From: Protonemura montana
Lineage: Eukaryota > Arthropoda > Insecta > Plecoptera > Nemouridae
DNA length: 64,000 bases
Assembly: GCA_947568835.1 (NCBI GenBank)
Contig: OX387605.1
Location: 17,984,418 to 18,048,417, forward strand
Reading direction: 5' to 3'
Below the pieces are notes generated by a model. It was not told the DNA's origin. It ran no database searches and was given only the letters and a program-made list of their open reading frames with translations. This document shows, in pieces, positions 36,301-48,563 of this stretch. The position numbers and the translations under genes were made by a program. Position 1 is the stretch's first letter. Each line of letters starts with the position of its first letter.

Positions 36301-38261
36301 CCATTATAGTTATCACTTTCAAACCCTGCAACGAGAACATGATGAGAAATGAGATGTTCACGTCGAGCGTACAATTAGATGCAGTAGTTGGGAGGAAGGA
36401 AGTAGTCCCGATTCACTTTTGTTGAAGTCGGTTGTCATCACATTACGTCATCACAATGTAATTGGTAATTTCAATTTTGACTTTTGTATGAAAATGACGA
36501 TGACACTTACAGCATAATCTATGCCGATTATAAAGGGTATGAATAGACCACCGGGAAATGATTGTTACCATGAAGGTGACCTTTTAAGTTATTTACTTTT
36601 AGGAAAGTGCATTATGCAACTTGTAACGTTTGTGTTACTCTTTATTTATTTTTTTCTCTCGTGCTAAAATATAACCCTCTTACACATAACAAACAGGAAT
36701 TGTATTTTCTATCGTAAAAATCGTTACAAAACGGTCAATTCGTTAACGAACGCACTGTAGAGTACTTATTTAAAATGTACTTATTTATTTTAAATTTCAA
36801 AATATTAGCCACTACTGTAATGTGTACTCATTGATAACCTAGTTTTTCAAAAGTAAATTGGATGCAAATAAGATTACGCTGGCCTCTGTCTGTACATCTG
36901 AAATGAGAAGATGTTTCTGGCCGTTTTCCTTATAAATCCTTGGCATCATCGTTATAAACCTGATATGATGAAACAGCGGCAATCGACTTTTACAGGAAAA
37001 CAAGTTGAATAATAGTAATCAATTGTATGGGTAAAACGTGATATTTTTAATTAGAATTGATAACACACCACTATTATTATTCATACTTTGAAATATTTAC
37101 TAACTTATTCACATGAATGTTCATGTTTTATCATATTTTTCAAAGCATCCATGTAAGTCAATCGCAATATCTATTGTTTACAATAAAATACGGATGGTTG
37201 ATTGACATATTTGATCGTATAAGCTAGTGTAAGTGACTAGTATATACATCCGCTAATCAACATGCCAATACAATCAACAATAGAATTTCGTATCAACCTC
37301 TCGATAAACTTGTGGATCTGGTGGAGTCCTATTCGAGTAGTACTGTCCTTTGGAAGGGACCTCACACTGGTGATTTCCTAGGTGCTCTTCGACACACTGC
37401 GGGCTTACCCATTTCCCTTCAAGTCTTTTACACACACTTTACTGTTACATTGTGATGACAGGTAACTTGTTTTTCGAATAATTTCAAGGGGTCTCAACGT
37501 TTTAGTGTAATGACTGCCATCAAGCACTGACAAACTAAGGTGAAACGCAATAAAGGTTGGTCGTACAACACTGAAATCAAATAAAACTAAGACAAGAAAC
37601 TTTATAGCCGGCTCAAAAGAACTTTGTCAAAAAAAAATTGTGGTCCCTATAATCGATATGTCTACGTGGTCCCATCATCTTTTATCAAATATCACGTCGG
37701 TGGTATTATGTATGTGTCAAAACAACAGAAAATAATATTAAAGTTCGCAGAGGTGCCAGGAAAATCTGTCAGGTACCGGTAATTTTCTAAGGTTAGGTTT
37801 TACCAAAATGTTCAACTTTAAGTTGGACCTCACAGAAACATCTAAATTTCACTGCATGTGATTGGAAGTCGCCATGGTCACAGTTTCAACTAACACTTCA
37901 ACTAGGAGTTGAGATTTTAGTAAAACCGAGCCTAAGGAGTCAAAAGTTTGGTCTTAGATCTTACCTTCTTATCAATCAGCCAAAAGGCGGGAAATGTGAA
38001 CGGAATATAAGCAAACATAAAGATGATCGACAGCCAATCGACATAAACACTTTTAACACTGTAATAATCTTGAACTACATTCGAAATGATCGAGTACTGA
38101 ATCCACTGAAATCCATTCATCCCCGTGGTGAACATGAACAACGCGAGAATAACCCATCTGTATTTGTACACTTTTGTCTCCGATTCGTGGAGGTGCGTTT
38201 GAGAGTGAACATTGAGGTCTTCTTTTGCCTCGAGGGCTGCTACGTCCAGCGTAGATGACAT
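33309..38261 (-). CDS. FLVCR-like MFS transporter, array gene 2
   Basis: Seven exons (minus strand): 38261-37965, 36325-36101, 35965-35824, 35748-35549, 34941-34838, 34165-34055 and 33597-33309; 455 aa. The ATG giving [17 protein letters not shown] is preferred because it yields the same 99-codon exon 1 as gene 1; an in-frame ATG at 38393 would add 44 residues. Family blocks: [22 protein letters not shown] (Trp53), [84 protein letters not shown], and a full C-terminal [15 protein letters not shown]. Gln of SMQTFG matches human FLVCR1 Gln471; the Tyr349 position is Asn (GVFNAIST). Intron 1 (1.6 kb) holds a degraded SINE. The role is inferred as a 12-segment organic-solute carrier; substrate unknown. 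Confidence 0.94.
37291..37420 (+). repeat. 5S rRNA-derived SINE body, copy 4 (degraded, inverted)
   Basis: In intron 1 of array gene 2 the plus strand reads TATCAACCTCTCG, then GGAAGGGACCTCACACTGG and GGTGCTCTTCGACA, which matches the body of the other three copies read in the opposite direction. Only about 130 bases of the middle remain; neither the 5S-like head nor the 3' domain is recognisable. It is clearly older or more decayed than the others. Confidence 0.65.
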
Positions 38262-39349
38262 AGCTGCGATGGATTTCAAATCTTGCAGACAACTTATGTG
38301 TGGAGTTCTAGACCTGTGTGTAACGTAGGCCTTGCAATATGATTGAATTAACGTGACTGGATAGTTGTTCCACGTTCCGTAGTAGAGTGGCAAATGACAA
38401 TCAGATTTGATGAGCTTTTATGCGGTACTCGACAATAGTGTAGCTGGTCAGACCTGTTATGATCATAGATTTCTGTGCTGGTCATTCGACTTCTTATCAG
38501 TTGTTTGAAAAATATACTATTTGACTGGGGAGATTACCAGCACAGTACACACTTGACATTGCAAGTGCAACTAAGGGGAAAACACGTTTGCTATTGTTCT
38601 GTGTCTATTGACAAACTCGATGGAAGAAAAGTGTATTGAAAAAATAATTATTTTCTGAATTAAATTTCCACCATACGACAACTACTTTGAAGGTTCATGT
38701 GTTTGTAATACAACTATATTAGTGCAAAGAAATTTGTTTAGTGTGATGTCACTCCATTCGATTCTCTAATATTCTAGATACAAACTGTGTATTGCCGTAG
38801 TTTTGATTTGAAATGATTCTATTTGATACAAGCATACATGTCTTAAAGTAACTGATCTCAGAAGATATTCGAAACTAGAAACACTCAAGATCAAGGCTAG
38901 AAGTCTTGGTAGGAACTTGAACAGAATAGTACTGTCGTGCATTGCGATCAAGTGGTTATCCTTGCGATAGTGCGGAAAAGCTAATCGGAATGGAATTCGG
39001 AAGAAATGAATGATCCTTTTTCAGTTTTTTGAAAAACTCCAACCATAACTTTGTGTAAAAAAACACAAATGGGTAAATAAAGTGAGAACACGTGTAATTT
39101 ATATCATTTCATAAAATAGACATATAATTAAAATAGTAACAGGGTTATTATTTCTTAGAATAAATAACGTGGTGACATCAATTGATGAATTACACGTAAT
39201 GAATTATGACAGTAAAAAACGACTATAGTTTAACATATAATTAACACATTTTTATAATTTATTTCGTGAAGGAAACATCGTTTGATAGTGTAAAGGAATA
39301 ATTAACAAAAATACAATCACAGTCATCATATTATGCAGATCCATGTTGG
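38262..39349. other. Intergenic between array genes 2 and 3
   Basis: Presumed promoter of gene 2 next to 38262 and 3' UTR of gene 3 next to 39349, where a minus-strand AATAAA (39258-39263) lies about 90 bases after its stop. The middle is AT-rich with nothing recognised. Confidence 0.5.
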
Positions 39350-42300
39350 TCACTCAAGTATCCTAATATCTTCCCCGTGTAAATGTGCTGCTTGTCTTCG
39401 CAGATCTGCTTTAATCAGCACCGTAAATATCGACCCGACCAGAAAAGATAAACAGAGACCCACATTTGACCAAAAGTCTCCCACCGCATTAAGAAGGGCA
39501 CTTGCCCCGAGTGTAAGGATTATCCCAAACACCTGCATGGACAGGTTCATGATCCCTGCAGTCGTTCCCTCGGGTTCTGGATATGTGAGCTCTGCTGCGA
39601 ATTCGTAGCCCACGGTGAAATATCCACTCATGAAGAATCTGAAAACAAAAAGTAGCTACACAAAATCTGAGTTTTGACATTAAATGGATAGCTTGCACCC
39701 CCATCGGTTTGGACTAGTCTGTTTTTCAAATCGTATTCTATCTAATGTTATATATATATCAATAGAAATATGTGTGAGTTGAACGATTGCTAAAAAGGAT
39801 CTTGGCATTTGCTCAATTGGCATGGTCATCTTCAAGACCGTGAAAAGCAGCAAGTTGGTCACTACTATATTTGAAATCCAAAACACACAAATATTGTTTG
39901 GGGTAGGTGAAATCGCTCGCTACGCTCATCAATTAGTCAAACATTATGAGGCCATATAAACCCGGTTAGGTAGGCAATCACTATTACGCGTGCGTGCATC
40001 GCGCTGCACAGCAGTCCCGACTCGGCTAAAATCGTCTGAAAATTGACATCGAAACTGCCTTTTAGTACCAGGCGCCCAGCCGACCAAAGAGTATCGTCCG
40101 ACCGCGGTGCACCACAGTGCGTGTGACGTCATTCTCCACGTGCGCGATCGATCCCTCCCTCGTGGTGTCGATCGACAGACGCTTGGCTCTTATTGGCTGA
40201 TTGGTTTAAAACGGCCATCGAAGTGATACGAGCAATGGCGACCGTGACCTGTTGATACAAGCCAGTGTTCCCTAAAGTGTGGTACGCGGAGAGTTTTGTG
40301 GGGATACGCGATACACTTTTCAGGAGACCTTTAAAATATGTTTTTGGATTTTAAGCATGGGCTACCTCATTAATTGAATTTATAAGTTTTCTTGCATTTG
40401 TGTCACCTGAAACCAACAACATTTTCTCGATTTTCCAATGGCTCAAGTTCAGACGGCCGCTGTGCATGACCAGTGCGAGATAACATTTTGAAAACAATTT
40501 TTTACCTGTCCTAGGCTTCCTCTGTTTATTTGATTACCGTTTTCACGGTTTAAATTTGGTTAAGTTTAACATTTTTGTGCTTATTTGACATAAAACAATC
40601 CATTTGCCATGTTTTGACGAGGGGTATTCAGTGTTACGAAAATAATAAAAAGGGTACACATATGTGGAAAGTTTGGGTAACACTGCCCTATACGAATCAT
40701 ATGCTTTATAATCCTATTACCAATGCTACTTGTCTATGGTTTTGTTAGCGTGCATGGTGCTGTGTGCTATTCATCCCCTTGTGCAAGATCTAGAGCGATC
40801 TTGAAGTGGCAACCATTGTCATGCCAGTACAAGAGCAATCTTGACCAAGATTCCATCACAAAAGTCAAGTGGCTTTTCTTACAGCATTTGTATGCTGTCA
40901 ACCTGTGTAATCTGAAGGCGTTTCATTGGATCAGAGGGGACAAAGCAGTGGAAATGTCACCAGTGACGTGATCCTTTATTGTCTGAGAGCAACCTGTAAG
41001 TGTCTTGAGAGGCACAGTCTAGCCCTTGAGAGAAAAAAAAACAGCCCTCAGCACTGCTGCTACATACCCATGGATAACATTTCATTTGTGATTTTAGTGA
41101 CGGGATTTCAAAATACTTATTGTAACTGCAAAATAATTCCCAATGGTTTATAACTGCTAGAAAATAAGTTAAAATAGTTCGGAAAAACAAAGGTCTTAGC
41201 ACGACAATAGCCTTAGAGCTAAAGAAAAATAGCGGAAATCAGCGGAAATGATTTGTAGTGAATTTAAAATGACAGTTGGGCCCGCATCTTACCCCTAAAC
41301 GGTCGGCTGCGCCTCTGCTGGAAAAGTAGGTTCTCTCGCCAAACGGAATGTATGGTTTTAACTTGGTAAATCTACAGACTGTAAGCCACACATTTTTCTA
41401 CTATAATGTTTAGGGGCAGAAGATTTTTGATGACAACAAGTCAGTCGACTTATTTTCAACGGCATTTTTCTTTACTCACCCTAGAATTCCTCCAATGCCA
41501 AAGATGACGGCAATTGGGGTGTGACCAAGGCATAACGTAAACGCTACCAATCCGGACATTGAGAAAAAGTAGAGAGCTATTGATGTTTCCCTAGGGAGAG
41601 ATAAACATGGATAAAGAACATTTCGTATCCAATCATTGCCAAAAATATCATGCTAAAAATACGAAAGTTCTTCAATTCTTTCAGTCAGATATGCAGACGG
41701 ATTTAGAAAGTGCGTTGGATAATTTTGAAAACACTCCTGATCGGTTTCGCTCAAGCGCAACACTGATACACTTTATTTATCATGTTTGACTCATCTTTTA
41801 TCGCTTTACATTTAAATTTGATAGCTTTATGCAAATCAGATACTAAAAAATTAATGCTGTTCCAGAATATATATCTTTTTTTACTGCGTGCTTATCATCT
41901 GCATTCTTGTGATGTAACGCCCATGAATCCACATTAGCGATCTGAATTACAGACTAAATTGCGTACTTGAATCTGTGGGTCATGTCCAAGACAAGCCCCG
42001 TGAAGACCAAACCAAACATCCCGCTGATCATGGTGGTCAGTCCAATCCTCCCTGCGGCTTCCTCATGGCCCTGTGAACACAACGACCGATTAATATTTCA
42101 CTTGACATCCCACATCGCATTACATCTCTATAAACCTTCCCACAACCACTTTGCGGGTAACATTAACCTTTATTGATTTAGGCTTATCAGAGGTGGGAAG
42201 GGTCTAGGTGAGCGGAGAACACTGATTCGTGATCAAAGATTGGAGCTGAAATGAATGAGGTTGCAGTGATAACAAAAAATGATGTCACGATGTCAGGAGA

Positions 42301-45300
42301 GAGTGTGCTTCTATCTTATCTCTAGAGAGTTTGGGATATTTTTTACCGGAAAATGAGTGAGAATCATCTGATTGAGCAGCGTTGAAATTGCCCCGGAAAC
42401 CCCGCTGTTGATTCCGTACGCAAGGGTGAGCAGAACGAATCCAGGGTTTTTGGAGAGTCGTTTCAACGAGTCAAGGAACCCGGGGGTTTCCAACACACGT
42501 GTTGCTTGACCGGTGCTTGGGGGTAGGTCGGGCTCGTCCCTGAAAACTGACAGAGGGGTTTCAATTTTGAAACCATTCTTTTTCTTGCTTGTACTCAATG
42601 AATCAGGTATCACAATGGTGAATTTGCTTAGCGAAATCAGCCGCTTTTTGTTTGCTAATTCAATACAATGATCAGACAAGAAGCTGGATATCGTACATAT
42701 TAAGACGAGCAGAAAGTGGACGGTGCATATGCCAGCAATGATGTAAAACATCAATGATAAACCGTCCCCGATCTTGGCGATGTCATTGTGGTTTTTGACG
42801 ATTATCGGGGGCATTAGAAATCCCAAGGCCACGCCGACCTTGAACAAAGGTAATTTTTTTATGAGGCATAAGGTAAATGCAGGAAAAATAAACACATTAT
42901 TTTATTTATTAATTTGTGGTGTTTAACGACGCACTGCTTTGACATCTGGCCATGCGGCACTGGTCGAATGACGTCGGTGAATGAGTGGATGATGATGAAC
43001 CTAACCTAGCCTAGAAGGGAGGAGGGGAAACCTGGTGCCGGCACGTAGCCTACTCCTGTCGAAGAGCACCAAGGGGACCACTGGCTTAAAGTCCCTTCAG
43101 AAGGACGGTACAACTCGAACAGCAGGATTCCTCCACAAATCCATGCTGTCGAGAGGTTGATAAGTAAGGCGAATGAAGTTGCTGTACTAACTTTCATCCC
43201 TCCAACCTCTCTCCCGAAGAGAACTGGTCATGTGTATGATGGTCACCCATCAACTAGGACAACGTATATACAGGAGGTGGAAGGTATGGAAAGAGATGAA
43301 GGTTGATAGAACATGGCTGAGCCTAGAGGCAAATGTGGACATGAATATAAGTTAATCGGAAGAAAAGTGAAAAATAACGGGATTAAAATGATCGTAACAG
43401 GCGTTGAAGAATGGAATCAGATTAATGCAATGATTGCGAAAGTTAATAAATAATGAAAAGTTTTTAGAAAATGCTTAAAAGATATACGGGAAGTACTTCT
43501 TAGCCGCAGAGGGGATACGACTGTGGAACGATCTGCCGGGAAGTGCGGTTATACCACTACCGAATAGCTCCAGAGAAATGAGGGCTAAACTAAATAATAT
43601 ACAAACAACCTAGCAACAACTGACAGCATTTTATACTGAATGAAATGCACGTCAAAGTTGTGGAAATAAATAAATAAATAAAATAATAATATAAAAATAT
43701 GTTGTAAAATTCTTAATGCTAAGATAGTTACTGTGATGTAACTCAAACACGGCAAAAATTATACAAACTTATTTAAATTTTTTTTTTATTTTTTATATAT
43801 ATATATATCTAAGGTAGTGGGTTACCTTCTTAAAGGGGTTAATGGTATGTGATGACTTTTAAATCAATCTGAAACTTTTAATCAAAACTTTAAAATAAAC
43901 TAGTGGATCTTACCTGATTGCCGAAAACGGCTAAAGCGCAAGCTGTAGACACCTGATCCTTGTCAAACCAAACTGCCGCTACCCTCGAGGGTGCATTCAG
44001 GGTGAACACTTGAGCGATCCCGCCTATAGTCTGTCCAATGAACGTCACGTAGAAGAGGTCAGGTCTTACGGAGACCACTTTGATCCATGCAGCGATGCAG
44101 TTGCAAGCTGAGCCCAGCACTGTTATCACTTTCAAACCCTGAAATCATTTTACTTCTGTTTCAATTTGAGAGGTAATCTTATGATCAGTTTTAAAGAATG
44201 AAGCTAGGTTTATTACGATTCTTAGACTCATGTCTATTTTATCTAACCTTAGCAGTAGTTTTTACAATAACTATTTAAACAGGGTTTTGGATAGTAAGTG
44301 AAGAACAACTAAATTTTCCAAAATTTCTCAACTTGTACCTGTTACTTTAGCAAGGGTGAAAGCAGTCCTAACAATTTTCCGATGGCAAATTTTCCACACA
44401 CAAATTTGATTTGTTACTAAAAAACGCCAATTTTTCGGGGATATATTTTTGAAAATACAAAATCGTTACTTTTTTAAATTATTGATCTTGATTATTTTAG
44501 TTAGATGCATATAGGATGCTTAAACTAGGGTAATTGTTTTCATTTTGTGTGGTTCTTTTGCTATCGGAAAATTGTCAGGACTGTTTTCACCCTTGATAAA
44601 GTAACTAGTACAAGTTACGAAACGTTAGGAGATTTAGTTGTTCTTCACTTAGCATTCAAAACCCAGTTCAGATAGTTTTTTTCATACCTAAAAAGGCTAA
44701 AAGCTCCTCTTAGATTGAGGAATAAAGAAAGAGATGCGACATTTTAGAAGTATAAAAAAAAGCTTTAAATTTTGACTGGAGTAAAACTACACGTGGAGCA
44801 CACAAGTAGTTCTAGTGAACTATTCAAGTATATAACATGATATGGCACGTCAATACTCATAACAATATCACAAGTCCCAACTAATGAGTCATTACTACAC
44901 TAAGTTTGTGGGAACGCCAGGCATTTGCCTCTTCACGTTATCAACAGCTCAGCCTGTTATCAATCATGATGTTTTGTGCTTCGCGTCACGTTTTTGCTCA
45001 GTGAAAAAATAACAACAAAATTATGAACTTTCTCAATTAATGACAGGTACTCATTATAAATAGGCATTATTATCAAACACAATTTTTGTTTTATATCATA
45101 GCGGTAAGTTTATAAGGATCCAATTTTTATTACGCCACTCAATTTACAAATTTATTGTATTTACAAAAAATATTATGTCTATCAAACCAAATACCAATAA
45201 AAATGGCATACAAGTTTAATAATCTTCTCATACTTGATCCGAATCATTCGCGACTAAAGCAGATTTTCATAATTGTTAAAAAAAACAACGACCTACCTCT

Positions 45301-45608
45301 TTGTCCATCAGCCACAAGGCGGGAAAGTTAAATGGCAGATAGGCCACCATGAAAATGATAGACAGCCAGTCGACATAAACACTTTTAACACTGTAATACT
45401 TTTGCACGACATTCGAAATGATTGAATACTGAATCCACTGAAATCCATTCACTCCTGTCGATATCATAAACAGCAAGAGAATGATCCATCGATATTTGTA
45501 AACTTTCGTCGTCGTCGCCGCCAGCTGAGTATGAGAATTTGCATCGATAACCACGTCATCCTGGTCTTCCGTAGCTTCAAAGTTGGGATCGACCAGTCGA
45601 GATGACAT
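39350..45608 (-). CDS. FLVCR-like MFS transporter, array gene 3
   Basis: Seven exons (minus strand): 45608-45297, 44138-43914, 42838-42697, 42546-42347, 42070-41967, 41590-41480 and 39638-39350; 460 aa. Blocks: [24 protein letters not shown] (Trp58), [84 protein letters not shown], and the tail [20 protein letters not shown]. Gln471 of human FLVCR1 is kept (SMQVFG); the Tyr349 position is Gly (GVSGAIST). Intron 3 (150 bases) is open in frame, so its retention would give a longer cytoplasmic loop. It is the largest array gene because its introns took up a hAT-like element (intron 6), a SINE and a LINE tail (intron 2), and a foldback element (intron 1). The coding part looks intact. Confidence 0.94.
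40263..40685. mobile_element. hAT-like non-autonomous DNA element
   Basis: The left end CAGTGTTCCCTAAAGTGTGG, with GGGGATACGCGA shortly inside, matches the common hAT-type terminus. The right end, reverse-complemented, reads CAGTGTTACCCAAACTTTCC, sharing CAGTGTT-CC-AAA spacing with the left. The 423-base interior has no transposase frame, so it is a MITE-like passenger. I cannot see a clean 8-base target duplication (ATACAAGC against CCCTATAC), so the insertion is old or one end is misplaced. It lies in intron 6 of array gene 3. Confidence 0.6.
42901..43250 (-). repeat. 5S rRNA-derived SINE, copy 3 (head truncated)
   Basis: On the minus strand the body and the whole 3' domain are present (CCAGATGTCAAAGCAGTGCG, then TCGTTAAACACCACAAATTA and an ATAAATAAA tail). 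The 5S-like head is cut after GATGGGTGACC at about 43250, where a LINE tail starts on the opposite strand. This copy and copy 2 are very similar over the shared part. It sits in intron 2 of array gene 3, antisense-neutral: the SINE points the same way as the gene. Confidence 0.75.
43251..43690 (+). mobile_element. 3' end of a non-LTR retrotransposon
   Basis: A frame on the plus strand reads LAAEGIRLWNDLPGSAV then PLPNSSREMRAKL before a stop; the RxWNxLP block close to the stop is the usual C-terminus of CR1/Jockey-type LINE proteins. An untranslated stretch and an (AAAT)n/AATAAT tail (about 43662-43695) follow. Only the last ~440 bases exist, as expected for 5'-truncated LINE insertion. It lies antisense within intron 2 of array gene 3. 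Confidence 0.7.
44268..44680. mobile_element. Foldback (long inverted repeat) element
   Basis: The left arm (about 44268-44410) contains AAGTGAAGAACAACTAAAT, AACTTGTAC and CAAGGGTGAAA; the right arm (about 44536-44680) carries the same blocks as reverse complement in reverse order (TTTCACCCTTG, GTACAAGTTA, ATTTAGTTGTTCTTCACTT). The arms are roughly 140 bases and by eye about 80% alike, with about 125 bases of loop. No protein frame is present. This is the structure of a foldback MITE. It lies in intron 1 of array gene 3, so the primary transcript could form a long hairpin. Confidence 0.75.
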
Positions 45609-46344
45609 TCTGTCACTTTTACGTTCGTCGACCTCTAAAGCGCGTTATTTCGAAAGTACACGAGCATGAACTCGCCCTTGACGTGTGTCATAACAGCTGA
45701 GTTGAGTCAGCTGTTGCCATTGTATCCGTCGCTATTACTTACTGAGTTGATAATATTCGATTACCACACACATTTCAAACGGTTTCAATAGCTAGTTTCT
45801 AGCATACTTCCTCTCTACACTTTTCTGTAAATCCTTGTCAGTGTTGATATGGTTTTGATATGTGTGAATCGCTTGTTCTGTCAATTTGCTTTGTCTGACG
45901 TTTCGAGGACTGACACTCCCACCAATGCTAACATGTGTACTGGGAAGTGAAGTGAGGGTGGGAGCATTCTCCTTCCTACAATCCCCTCCTCCAATTTTCC
46001 CCCACCTCCTCGGAGCACTTGAGATAAGCCGTTCTTGCACCGAGGAGCGGTCACTTCTGGCGGGACATTTAACATATTCCGTCCATCAGTTTAAACCGCT
46101 TTATCACTTTTGTTCGAGTGAGAAAGAAATAATAAAGTAATCCAACAGCTATAATGTAGCTTCTAGTTCTACTAAATAATATTGCAGCTTAACATTTTGG
46201 AGTGCCTCTCGAAATATACAAATATTTAATCTTCCAAAACGTAGTATTAAATTACCAAAGTCTTTAATCCATTCCATTTTATTGTATTCATATTTATTGT
46301 GCATTCATGTCCTTCTCAATTATTGATAACCTAACTTCCGGATA
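45609..46344. other. Intergenic between array genes 3 and 4
   Basis: Presumed promoter of gene 3 and 3' UTR of gene 4. Minus-strand AATAAA sites at 46293-46298 and 46278-46283 lie 45-65 bases after the gene 4 stop. A GC-richer patch at 45900-46060 has overlapping short frames on both strands without recognisable motifs. Confidence 0.5.
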
Positions 46345-48563
46345 TTACGTACTCCGACTTCCCTCTTCTCCAAGAGCATGAGCTGCCTGTCGTCGGAGGT
46401 CTTGCTTTATAAAAGCCGTCAATACCGTGCCCACTAGCAATGCCATGGTGAGTGTGATATTTGACCAGACATCCCCCACGGCGTTGAGAAGGGCGCTTGC
46501 ACCCAGCGTCATCAATATGCTCATAGCAGTTCCAAAAGTAGAACGTATCCCGGCTGACGTCGCTTCGGATTCGGGATAGGTTATCTCGGTTCCGAACTCA
46601 TAACCCACCGTAAGGAATGAAATCATCATGAAACTGGAATACACAAGTTTTTTTTTTGTTGCCACGGTACTTACGAGTTTTTGGGTAATTATAAAAGGTG
46701 TGAAACAGGCAATCACAGGACATCTTAATGTTTCGAAGCAATTCAAAATTGTTTTCAACATAGTAGGGTAGCTTTGAAGACTTTGAATGGCAAACTGTTA
46801 TCTCGTTAGTATGTTTTTTAACGGTTGCCCTTTTAAATGCTTGTTTTCCCAGCGCAACTCACCCCAGGAGCGTTACGACGACGTAGACAACGCTCAGATT
46901 TGTTTGAAGGCAAAATGTGAACGCGAGCATCCCTATCGTGGAGCAGGAGTAAATTGTCAGTCCTGTCGCCCTGCAAGAACGCATTGGGGGTCAAGATAAT
47001 CATTTTACGACTTCGTCTCAGTATTTGGAGGTGATCTTACTTGAATCTATGAGTCTTGTCCAGAATATACCCACTGACAACAGATCCGACCATTCCCGGT
47101 AGCATGAAACTCAAGCCGATCCTGCCAGCATCCTCTTCATGACCCTGAAAAAACCGACCATTTAATTTTTATGTTCTAGTCTTCAAATTATATTCTTTTA
47201 CGCTTGTGCAGTTATTTTGCGTCACTTACCGGAAAGTAGATGATAATCAATTGATTAAGCACGGTCACAAAAGCACTAAACACTCCCATAATCACACCAC
47301 ACGAAATGGTGAGGAGAGCAAAGCCGCGGTTCTTTGAAAGGCGTTTGAGCGAGTCAAAGAATGCTGCTTTCTCAGTTACCCTAGTCGCTTGTGCAGGACT
47401 GGGGGGTAGCTGAGGCTCTGCACTAAAAACTGGAAATCATCTGTTAAGTTTTCGTTTGAGAGCATCTCAATTTGTTTTCACAATTAGTTTCGTTTGCTTG
47501 AATCAGAGATATGCGTTAAGCTTCAGAATCTTACAGAGAACGACAAGCAATAGATGTGCAGAGGATATTACAGCCATGAGCCAAAACATGTTTGAAAGAT
47601 CCACGCCGATATCGTCGATTTGGTCGTGAGGCTTCACGATCATCGGTGGCAATAGAAGACCCAATGCCACCCCTAACTCCATATTAGAGAATGCAATATT
47701 GGTTAAAGTTGCCAAAACTTTTCTGGCTCTGGAGAGAGTTATTTTTTCCGGAAAAATGATTGTATTTATCGTGATAACAGATGCTGATCGTACTAGACAA
47801 ACTCACCTGGAGGCCTAACAAACAAATAGAGCAGGCTGTGGAAACTTGATCTTTGCCAAACCAAACTGCAGCCAGCCTCGAGGGCGCATTCAATACGAAC
47901 ACTTGACCAACCCCGGCCACTGTCTGACCTATGAACGTCACGTAGAAAAGGTCAGGTCTCACGGAGACCACTTTGATCCAAGCACCGAGACAGTTTAATA
48001 CTGACGCTTGTACAGCACCGACTTTCAAACCCTGCGAAAAGAACAGGAACTTTAACTGGATACGTACCGTGTATTAGAGCATTTCAGTGCGTTTAAGCTT
48101 AGCACTTATTTTATCCCACAAGCTTAGAAGGAAATTTTGAAAACACGTTCATAATAACGTGCGTGTGATTATTATTGTGAACATAGCAGCATTTTAAATA
48201 AAATTTATAAAGTCTTCAAGACTCAAACATATTTGTCAACACTAATTTGATAAACCTCACCTTTTTGTCCATCAACCACATGATAGGATAACTAAATGGC
48301 AGATAAGCCATCATGAAAGTGATCGACAGCCAGTCGACATAAAAACTGTTCACATTGTAATACTTTTGCACGACATTTGAAAGTATCGAGTACTGAAGCC
48401 ATTGGATGCCGGTCAAAGTACACATAACCACAAATAGGGAGGTAATGACCCATCGGTATTTGTATACTTTGGTCGTTGGTACCGCCATCTGAGTATGCGA
48501 ATTTACGTCGAATATCACACTTTGATCTCCTATTGTCTGCAAGTTTAGTGTTGGCAGACTCAT
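46345..48563 (-). CDS. FLVCR-like MFS transporter, array gene 4
   Basis: Seven exons (minus strand): 48563-48261, 48031-47807, 47676-47535, 47429-47230, 47144-47041, 46970-46863 and 46633-46345; 456 aa. All introns are short and the gene is the most compact of the array apart from gene 1. Blocks: [28 protein letters not shown] (Trp55), [65 protein letters not shown] and [16 protein letters not shown]. It departs most at otherwise conserved sites: NGFQW becomes TGIQW, the TYG motif of segment 7 becomes SCG, the Tyr349 position is Ser, and the Gln471 position is Thr (FGTAMSI). Exon 6 is one codon shorter than in genes 1-3. The acceptor of exon 3 has a weak pyrimidine tract. Substrate unknown, plausibly altered. 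Confidence 0.93.
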
